Of a DNA stretch of 64,000 bases, positions 38,732 to 44,619 are shown piece by piece. The notes under the pieces were generated by a model. That model was not told the DNA's origin, did not search any database, and was given only the letters and a program-made list of their open reading frames with translations. This DNA is from PALSA-129 sp050014595 (lineage in GTDB: Bacteria > Acidobacteriota > Terriglobia > Bryobacterales > Bryobacteraceae). A program made the position numbers and the translations under genes. The stretch spans positions 185,560 through 249,559 of the forward strand of contig JBEKDA010000008.1 in NCBI GenBank assembly GCA_050014595.1. Direction: 5' to 3'. Every line of letters starts with the position of its first letter. The first letter of the stretch is position 1.

Positions 38732-38759
38732 TCTGACTAGTCTAGTCAGAACGATTATA
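38732..38759 (-). promoter_or_regulatory. vapBC promoter -10 element and palindromic operator
   Basis: A perfect 19-bp palindrome (TCTGACTAG-T-CTAGTCAGA, 38732-38750) lies one base before the antitoxin start codon. Next to it is a perfect -10 hexamer TATAAT on the minus strand (38754-38759), which puts the transcription start inside the palindrome. This is a textbook arrangement for autorepression by the antitoxin. No good -35 box is seen. Confidence 0.8.
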
Positions 38760-38846
38760 CCACTTGGAGCCCGGCGAATTCGGCGACGAAGAAATCACGT
38801 CCTGTTTCAGGCCCACGGCATGGAACAGGTTTCAACGGGACAAACT

Positions 38847-38887
38847 CGCTAAAGCCACTGGAAACGTCCCGTGCGTCCCCGGTTCCC
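38847..38887. repeat. Diverged single copy of the 47-bp repeat
   Basis: It shares AAAGCCACTGGAAACGTCCC and most flanking bases with the tandem units at 40298-40391, differing at a few sites (for example GTGCG for GTCCG). It lies between vapBC and the DUF433 gene. No coding role. Confidence 0.75.
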
Positions 38888-38959
38888 CCACTTGTATGTC
38901 GTGCGCCTGGGCCCAAGTGGAATGTATCGGTACCGCCCGATCAACGGTACACTGACAGT

Positions 38960-39187
38960 ATGGATTGGAGCCTTTGCAGTGCTGTCGACCGGAACCCCAG
39001 GAAGCTGGGCGGGACATGGTGCTTCCGCGGCACCCGCCTGCCGGTTGCCGCGCTGTTCGAGCACATCGACCAAGGCTCGACCATTGACGAGTTTTTGGAG
39101 TGGTTCCCATCTGTCAGTAGGGAGCAGGTGCATCAGGTTCTTGCTTTTGCCAAGAGTTCCCTTGAACAGCCCACGGCGGTTGCGTGA
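38960..39187 (+). CDS. DUF433 small protein (antitoxin-type), partner gene decayed
   Basis: The 75-residue protein has DUF433 features: an N-terminal beta strand, GGTWCFRGTRLPVAALFEHI, then DEFLEWFPSVSREQVHQVL, a helix-turn-helix-like end. DUF433 proteins usually precede a DUF5615 PIN-like toxin. Here the stop codon overlaps a GTG that starts Met-Lys-Ile-Leu-Arg-stop (39184-39201), which matches the expected first residues of such a toxin, so only its start survives. The antitoxin would thus be an orphan. The ATG at 38960 has no strong ribosome site visible. Confidence 0.8.
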   Translation: MDWSLCSAVDRNPRKLGGTWCFRGTRLPVAALFEHIDQGSTIDEFLEWFPSVSREQVHQVLAFAKSSLEQPTAVA

Positions 39188-39241
39188 AGATCCTTCGTTG
39201 AGGGGAGTCCTCCCTGTGAGGTGGTAAAATCAGCGTCGCGC

Positions 39242-39502
39242 ATGCCGACGATCAGTACGTTCTATGGAATCTTGATCCGGATGTTTTTCAATGACCACGC
39301 GCCGCCACACTTTCACGCTCGATATGGTGAGTTCGAAGCCACGGTCGACATCAGCACGCTGGAGGTCATCCAAGGCCAGCTACCGCGCCGGGCTTTGAAC
39401 CTGGTCCAGGAATGGGCGATGATACATAGAGAAGAATTATTGGAGAACTGGCGGTTCTGCCGCGGGAACACGGCGCCGGCGAAAATTGAGCCGCTGGCAT
39501 GA
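39242..39502 (+). CDS. DUF4160 protein
   Basis: The 86-residue protein has the DUF4160 hallmark: an N-terminal MPTISTFYGILIRMF strand pair, then HAPPHFHARYGEFEA with the conserved His-rich motif, and a helix ending in EELLENW. DUF4160 genes nearly always precede a DUF2442 gene, as here (16 bp gap), and the pair is regarded as a toxin-antitoxin-like unit of unknown mechanism. ATG 39242 fits family N-termini better than an upstream GTG at 39221. The His cluster (HAPPHFHA) might bind metal or act in catalysis; this is inference. Confidence 0.88.
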   Translation: MPTISTFYGILIRMFFNDHAPPHFHARYGEFEATVDISTLEVIQGQLPRRALNLVQEWAMIHREELLENWRFCRGNTAPAKIEPLA

Positions 39503-39518
39503 ACGGAGTATTTGTTCA

Positions 39519-39797
39519 ATGTATTGGGACGTAGTTGAAGTGAAGGCGGAGCCGCACTACTGCCTCCTTGTCCGATTCAAGGATGGACTGACGGGGCGTG
39601 TGCGGTTGCGGCGAGAAGAACTGACCGGCGCGCTCGCGTCGTTGCGGGATGAGCAATTCTTCAAGCAGGTCTTCATTGATCATGGCGCGGTCGCATGGCC
39701 CGGCGAGATCGATCTGGCGCCGGATGCAATGTATGCACAGGTCGCCAGCCAGCCTCATGAGCCGCATGCGCCGCAGCAGGCAGGTCCGTATGCCTGA
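39519..39797 (+). CDS. DUF2442 protein, partner of DUF4160
   Basis: The 92-residue beta-rich protein has the DUF2442 pattern: VVEVKAEPHYCLLVRFKDGLTGRVRL, then FFKQVFIDHGAVAWPGEIDLAPDAMYAQV near the C-terminus. The family usually acts as the second gene of a DUF4160/DUF2442 pair. An alternative start at 39486 is in frame inside the DUF4160 gene, but MYWDVVEV (39519) is typical. Its last codons overlap the start of hicB (39790), so two modules are physically joined, perhaps as one transcript from 39242 to 40235. Confidence 0.85.
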   Translation: MYWDVVEVKAEPHYCLLVRFKDGLTGRVRLRREELTGALASLRDEQFFKQVFIDHGAVAWPGEIDLAPDAMYAQVASQPHEPHAPQQAGPYA

Positions 39798-39999
39798 ACT
39801 GATTTTCGAGGTTGTCCAGGAGGCCGACGGTGGCTATTGCGCCGAATGCCTTACCGAAAACATCTTCACTGAAGCGGGTACGTGGGAGGAGTTGCGTAAG
39901 AACGTGCTGGAAGCGACCGCTGCGTTCTTCTTCGACCGGCCACGGCCTGAGCGAATTCGCCTCCACCTTGTCCGCGACGAGATCTTGTCCGTCGCATGA
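39790..39999 (+). CDS. hicB: HicB-type antitoxin
   Basis: The 69-residue protein has the HicB N-terminal partial RNase-H-like fold: LIFEVVQEADGGYCAECLTENIFTEAGTWEELRKNV, and then a short tail ending HLVRDEILSVA. There is no C-terminal ribbon-helix-helix or Xre domain, so it belongs to the short HicB form that blocks HicA but may not bind DNA. The stop codon overlaps the hicA start as ATGA. The order here is antitoxin first. The same hicB-hicA junction occurs as a 56-bp remnant at 37927-37982. Confidence 0.85.
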   Translation: MPELIFEVVQEADGGYCAECLTENIFTEAGTWEELRKNVLEATAAFFFDRPRPERIRLHLVRDEILSVA

Positions 40000-40235
40000 A
40001 GATCCCTCGCGACGTCTCGGGCACGCATCTCGCGGATACCCTGTGCCGGCGATGGCGATACACGAAGGTGCATCAGGCCGGCAGCCACATCATCCTGGAA
40101 ACCTCGGAACCGACTCACCAACGGATCGCGATTCCGGACCACCATCCCCTCAGGGTTGGCACGTTTATTTCAATTCTCCGCACAGTCGCCCAGCACAAAG
40201 GTGTGTCGCGTGACGCGATCATCGCGAGCTTGTAG
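39996..40235 (+). CDS. hicA: HicA mRNA interferase toxin
   Basis: The 79-residue protein has the HicA dsRBD-like fold: a start helix LADTLCRRWRYTKVHQ, the catalytic histidine H31 in GSHIIL, then HQRIAIPDHHPLRVGTFISILRTVAQ. HicA toxins cleave mRNA. It overlaps hicB by 4 bp. All family landmarks are present, so it is probably active. Immediately after it comes a 260-bp repeat-bearing gap, then the predicted nuclease. Confidence 0.92.
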   Translation: MKIPRDVSGTHLADTLCRRWRYTKVHQAGSHIILETSEPTHQRIAIPDHHPLRVGTFISILRTVAQHKGVSRDAIIASL

Positions 40236-40297
40236 AGCATCGGACGTTAAGAAGAGACTTGGCGGGGCCCATTCTTTGAACGCCGTGTCACGAGACT

Positions 40298-40403
40298 AAC
40301 CGCTGAAAGCCACTGGAAACGTCCCGTCCGTCCCCGGCTTCTCGAACCGCTGAAAGCCACTGGAAACGTCCCGTCCGTCCCCGGCTTCTCGTCCCCGGCT
40401 TCT
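40298..40403. repeat. Two perfect 47-bp tandem repeats plus a partial unit
   Basis: Units lie at 40298-40344 and 40345-40391, apparently identical, followed by TCCCCGGCTTCT (40392-40403). A diverged copy lies at 38847-38887. They occupy the gap between hicA and the nuclease gene (40236-40499), which otherwise shows nothing. Two adjacent units without spacers rule out a CRISPR array. Confidence 0.9.
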
Positions 40404-40499
40404 ATAGCACTCACCAGCGATGGAGGCCAGGGGTCATTAGGCAGTGGGGTCGTAGTGAGGAGTTCCCTAACCGCGCGCCCACCTGCTAGACTTCTCCTG

Positions 40500-41270
40500 A
40501 TGAAGCCTTCGGAGAGGCCGTTACCACTCAAGAACGCTCCGCTTCAGTATGCCCCTGAGAACGAATTGGGAGTGGTTTTCCTGTTTTCACAGGTCGCGAA
40601 ACGCCTGCAATTTCGCATCGAGAAGATCCGCGCCGCCTACCCGGACTGCATCGCGTATCGACACGCGGGCGACCGTGAGAAGCGAGTCAGAATCGAGTTT
40701 GAATACCGCTCCAGTAGCTTTCGAGCGCATGGCCACGACGCTAAGGAGTGCGACTGCATCGTGTGCTGGCATCACGACTGGCCGGGGGCACCATCTCGTC
40801 TCGAAGTGATCGAACTGAAGCGTTACTTCGGCAGTTCGTTTAAGGTCTGGCTCCAGGTAGCCACCAAGAGTCAATGCCACTGGCTGGATGAGCGAGATGT
40901 GTTGGAGTGGGCCTTATCAAAACAAACGACGCACGGTGATCTTCTATTGATGTATCGTGGCTATCCGAATTGCTGCATCACGGACGTGTTTCGCTTTGCT
41001 GGCCGTGAGCTGAAGCGGAGCCCCGCTAGCTGGAGACGGGGCGAATGCTACGGTGGGCGGATAGAGCGCGTTTGCAAGTTGGATGCACCGATCTTTCTCA
41101 GTGATCTACGGCAGCATCGCGTCCTGCGAACCGCGTCCTTCGTGCGGAGAAACATGCAGGGCCAGGGGCTTCTCGTTTCTGAGTATTGGCCCTATCTACA
41201 CGCGATGATCCACGAGCGGAACCCGAAGCGCCGGAAGGCATTGGCACGCTACGCCCCGGAGAAGGTCTAG
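40500..41270 (+). CDS. Predicted PD-(D/E)xK nuclease with EVE-like C-terminal domain
   Basis: The 256-residue protein is not one I can match to a named family. The N-terminal half resembles PD-(D/E)xK nucleases: FEYRSSSFRAHGHD, then D85 in CDCIVCW and E105-L-K107 in VIELK, spaced as in that active site. The C-terminal half (about 145-245) resembles the EVE/PUA-like fold: GDLLLMYRGYP..ITDVFRF, then a strand GRIERVCKLDAPIFLSDLR and RNMQGQG with a final EYWPYLHAMI. EVE domains bind modified nucleobases, so a role in restricting modified DNA is a reasonable guess. Start 40500 was chosen over 40455 because the upstream codons look random. Part assignments are moderate; the function is inference. 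Confidence 0.6.
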   Translation: MKPSERPLPLKNAPLQYAPENELGVVFLFSQVAKRLQFRIEKIRAAYPDCIAYRHAGDREKRVRIEFEYRSSSFRAHGHDAKECDCIVCWHHDWPGAPSRLEVIELKRYFGSSFKVWLQVATKSQCHWLDERDVLEWALSKQTTHGDLLLMYRGYPNCCITDVFRFAGRELKRSPASWRRGECYGGRIERVCKLDAPIFLSDLRQHRVLRTASFVRRNMQGQGLLVSEYWPYLHAMIHERNPKRRKALARYAPEKV

Positions 41271-41304
41271 ATCCTCCGTATCCCCACCATGGCCCTGCTA
41301 CCGG

Positions 41305-43407
41305 TCATTCCTGCCTCACCCTTCGCTCAATACCCTGCCCCAACCCCACCAGCGCCCCCTCCGTCTGCGGCGTATCCTGGTAGGCCACCAGGCGAACGAA
41401 GAAAGCGCCCCGGTGAAATGTCAGGCTCTGACCATAGCTCCTGCCTGCATCGCCGAGGGCCACCGGCCGGCTTCCGGCGGGTGACTCGGATTCGAAGATC
41501 GCCGCGGCGCCCTGGGGCGTGTCCATCAAGTGAATGTCCGCGACGGCTTCCACGGTGTTGGCATAGCGGTAATTCGCCGTGAGGGTGCGGCGGACGCCCG
41601 CCCGCAGATACCGCTCGGCATCGCCATCGACATATTTCCAGAGATCGGCGGCTTCAAACAGGCGCGTTTGGCCCACCTTCGTCCACCCCGGCGCGTCGCC
41701 GCTCTCCGGGAGCCAGGACATGGGCTTGGCCGCAGGTCTCAGCAGGATCTGGTTGGTCTGCGACCGGCTCTCACCGGCGCTCGTGACGTAAACCGCCGGG
41801 CGGTCGCGTACCGGGCACGCATACTCACACGCGCCGCAGCCGACGCAGCGCTCGGGATCGATGTATGGCTGCCGCACCTGCCTGGCGTTTCCGGCGGCAT
41901 CGGTCACCTCGGCCGGCCGCAGGTAGACGGCCTTGGGCGAAGTCGGGCACCACTCCTCGCACACAATGCAGTCGGTGGCCATGGCCCAAGGCAGACATCG
42001 GCCGCGGTCGTAGAAAGCTGTGCCGAGACGGATCGGCCGGGCGTCTGCTCCGGGCCCGGAGGGCACCCCGACCCAGGCTTTCTCCTTTGACGTAAACTCC
42101 CAAATCGCGCCAGTGGGGCATACCTGGCCGCAGAGGGTGCAACTGGGCTCGCAATATCCCACGCGCGGCACCAGCACGGGAGTCCAGATGCCCTCCCAGC
42201 CCGCTTCGGTGAATGCGGGATGCAGGGCGTTATTCGGGCACACCTTCATGCACTCCCCGCAGCGGATACAGCGCGCCAGAAACTGCTTCTCGTCCAGCGC
42301 CGCCGGGGACCGGATCAGCCGCTCGTGCGGTTCGGCGCTCAGACCGGTATTGGCCCGCAACAAGGGAATCGTCACTGCGCCGGCTGCCAGCCCGGCCAAC
42401 ACTTTGCGCCGCTTGAGATCCACGCCCTCAATGGCATTGGAGCCGGGAGCCGCCGGAAAAAAACGGAATTGAATCCCGCTTTCCGGGCAATCGGCGACGC
42501 AGTTCATGCACAGATGGCATTCGGCTTTACGCCACGGCGCACCGGGGATGGGATCGTCCCCGCCCTGGCAATGCAGCAGGCAACGGTTGCAATCCTCGCA
42601 GTGGGCGGGGTGTTTCTCGAGGCCCAGAATGGACCAGCGCGAGGCCAGGCCCAGCAGCGCACCCAGCGGGCACAGCGCGCGGCACCAGAAGCGGGTGATC
42701 CTCAAGTTGAGCGCCAGGATGACGATGAAGATCGCTCCCAGCAGGAATCCCTGGCGGAAATGCGCCTGTTTAAAGCTAAGCAGGACGCTCAGCGGCGCGG
42801 CATGACCGTGGCTTCGTTCGAGCAGTGCGTTCAGCGCGTAGTTCCATGCCGGCAGAATGGAAAGCGCGAGCGATCGCACGGCCAGCGCGATCGGGTCGAA
42901 GATTCCCACCAGGGCGCCACCCAATAGAGCCGCCAACAGCAGAGCGAAAAGCAGATAGTACTTGAAGGTTTGCCACTGTTTATAGCGGTTGGAAGTGATG
43001 CGTTGCCGGCCCAATTTTTTCTCCGACCGGATGTTGCCAACGAGGTGGTTCAGTGTCCCGAGCGGGCATATCCAGCCACAGAAGAATCGTCCCAGGAATA
43101 GCGTCGGGATGAGGATCGCCAGGCTCCAGAGCAATCCGCGATAGAGCGCGCGCGTGGCCAGCGCATTCGCGATGGCGATTAATGGGTCGGTTTCGAGAAA
43201 AGCGCGCACCGGGTACGGCAGGCGGAACTCCAGCCCGCCCGGCTGGAAGGAGCCGCGGAACTCGGTTTTGCAGAGAAGGACCAGGAAGAGTCCCAGAAAG
43301 AGGGTCTGCGACAGCCGGCGCAGCCTGGGCAGGGTCAACCCGCTCCGGACAATCGAGCGGTTGCGCGCGGGTTGTGTACTGCGAGGCCCGCGAAACAAAG
43401 CTTTCAA
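41305..43407 (-). CDS. NapH/NosR-type membrane polyferredoxin with DUF6599-like C-terminal domain
   Basis: The 700-residue protein starts with about five membrane helices carrying the NapH/NosR-type cytoplasmic Cys motifs (FCGWICPLG near 110, WCRALCPLG near 242). Then come several 4Fe-4S sites (CEDCNRCLLHC, CHLCMNCVADC, CIRCGECMKVC, CTLCGQVC, CIVCEEWC, CVGCGACEYAC). The last 140 or so residues (LFEAADLWKYVDGDAERYL) resemble DUF6599. It should move electrons across or along the membrane. The start is TTG at 43407. It is on the same strand as the DUF362/radical SAM operon, whose first gene begins at 37843; the toxin-antitoxin and nuclease block separates them. A link between the two is inferred. 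Confidence 0.85.
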   Translation of the reverse strand: MKALFRGPRSTQPARNRSIVRSGLTLPRLRRLSQTLFLGLFLVLLCKTEFRGSFQPGGLEFRLPYPVRAFLETDPLIAIANALATRALYRGLLWSLAILIPTLFLGRFFCGWICPLGTLNHLVGNIRSEKKLGRQRITSNRYKQWQTFKYYLLFALLLAALLGGALVGIFDPIALAVRSLALSILPAWNYALNALLERSHGHAAPLSVLLSFKQAHFRQGFLLGAIFIVILALNLRITRFWCRALCPLGALLGLASRWSILGLEKHPAHCEDCNRCLLHCQGGDDPIPGAPWRKAECHLCMNCVADCPESGIQFRFFPAAPGSNAIEGVDLKRRKVLAGLAAGAVTIPLLRANTGLSAEPHERLIRSPAALDEKQFLARCIRCGECMKVCPNNALHPAFTEAGWEGIWTPVLVPRVGYCEPSCTLCGQVCPTGAIWEFTSKEKAWVGVPSGPGADARPIRLGTAFYDRGRCLPWAMATDCIVCEEWCPTSPKAVYLRPAEVTDAAGNARQVRQPYIDPERCVGCGACEYACPVRDRPAVYVTSAGESRSQTNQILLRPAAKPMSWLPESGDAPGWTKVGQTRLFEAADLWKYVDGDAERYLRAGVRRTLTANYRYANTVEAVADIHLMDTPQGAAAIFESESPAGSRPVALGDAGRSYGQSLTFHRGAFFVRLVAYQDTPQTEGALVGLGQGIERRVRQE

Positions 43408-43449
43408 ATCAAGTATACACCGTGGCTACACGCCGCTCGCACAGGCCCT

Positions 43450-43527
43450 GTGGGGCCAGGCTTTCAGCCTGTCGCCGGTTTTTTAGCCGGCGCTTTTCGC
43501 GATCGTCGCTAGAAAGCCTGACCCCAC
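43450..43527. repeat. REP-like long hairpin
   Basis: Outer arms of 15 bp (43450-43464 and 43513-43527, one mismatch; GTGGGGCCAGGCTTT type) enclose an inner stem CGCCGG/CCGGCG (43473-43478 and 43487-43492). It lies between two minus-strand genes and may act as a terminator or small non-autonomous element. Confidence 0.8.
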
Positions 43528-43585
43528 GGGCACGCGGCATGCGGATCGCGAACGTGTTTGGCGCCGACGGGCAAAGAAACCGGCG

Positions 43586-44440
43586 CTATGTTTTGACTTT
43601 CTTCGCCGCCTTCTTCAGCGCCGCCTGGATGCGGCCGTTCAACTCCTTGGATTCCTTGGACTCCGGCACTCCCTGCAGCGCGGCCTGCGCGCGTTCGCAG
43701 AAAATCCGCAACTTCTCTGGCTGGTCGAGCTTGTCGGGCGTGAAGAGCCGCGATTGGTTATACAACGTTTCCGCCATCGCCATCAGAAAGGTCGCGCGCG
43801 GCACCGTGGCCGTGCCGCCCTTGAGCAGTTCCTCGGTCTTGGCCGCATCGCCCGGCGCTCCGGCAGCCTGGCAAGCAGCCAGCACTACGCCGCGCTCGAG
43901 GGCCCGCTTTTGCGCGGTCTCGGCTTCCGCCGCCGCCAACGGAATGCCGCTGGCCACCTTCGAGAACTGCGCCACCAGCGCCGCCGAACCTCTGGGAAAG
44001 CCGAAGGCCAGCGAGACGGTGTCGCCCTTCACGTTGTCGAACTTCGCAAAACCCTCCGCGAACTGCAGCGACAGCCGGGCGGCCGTGTTGCGGCTCTCCG
44101 ACACCACGCGGTGGAAGGCCGTAGGGTCGGACCTGTTCATGCGCTCACCCACGGCGTAATTCTCGGCCAGATCCACATACCCGGCGGCCAAGCCCGACTT
44201 CAATACCAGGTCCCAGGGAAGGGCCCGGTCGAGGTACTCATTGTTAGTGGCCAGCAACTGGTCGAGGTCTTCCAGGGTCTTTGTGTAGTCGCCCGTAGCA
44301 TAGACCTCGCGGGCCGCCTGCCAGTAGAACGCCGGCGTACCCATTTGCGGACCGGCCGGCCCCGAAGAACAAGACATTAAGATCAACAACACTGTAACTA
44401 GGGCGGATAGCGCCACCCATCGCTTGGCAGTCCCGTTCAT
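43586..44440 (-). CDS. Putative lipoprotein, unknown function
   Basis: The 284-residue protein begins with a lipoprotein signal (VALSALVTVLLILMSCSSG), with Cys24 as the likely lipid-bearing residue. After it, helical segments resembling TPR-type repeats (FYWQAAREVYATGDYTKTLEDLDQLLATN) run through the protein, ending in a Lys-rich tail (ALKKAAKKVKT). I do not recognise the family. TPR-like lipoproteins often act as envelope scaffolds. It stands alone between the hairpin repeat and the phosphoesterase gene, and nothing in the neighbourhood explains it. Confidence 0.7.
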   Translation of the reverse strand: MNGTAKRWVALSALVTVLLILMSCSSGPAGPQMGTPAFYWQAAREVYATGDYTKTLEDLDQLLATNNEYLDRALPWDLVLKSGLAAGYVDLAENYAVGERMNRSDPTAFHRVVSESRNTAARLSLQFAEGFAKFDNVKGDTVSLAFGFPRGSAALVAQFSKVASGIPLAAAEAETAQKRALERGVVLAACQAAGAPGDAAKTEELLKGGTATVPRATFLMAMAETLYNQSRLFTPDKLDQPEKLRIFCERAQAALQGVPESKESKELNGRIQAALKKAAKKVKT

Positions 44441-44619
44441 CCTGCACCTCCGTCCTGTTGGTTAACACAGCGCCCACCCCGATGCAAGGCCGTGCGATGG
44501 GCCGTGCGATCGGCGCCCTATAGCCCGCCGCTCGAAGAGGCGTTCCTACCCAACGTGGAGAAGTGGAGAAAGTGCTGGAGAGGGCGCGCCGGCTGCGGCG
44601 GTATTGATGCGCCACCACG

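Noticed and set aside
40298..40403. Possible CRISPR array
   Set aside because: Units are directly adjacent without unique spacers, and no cas genes are present.
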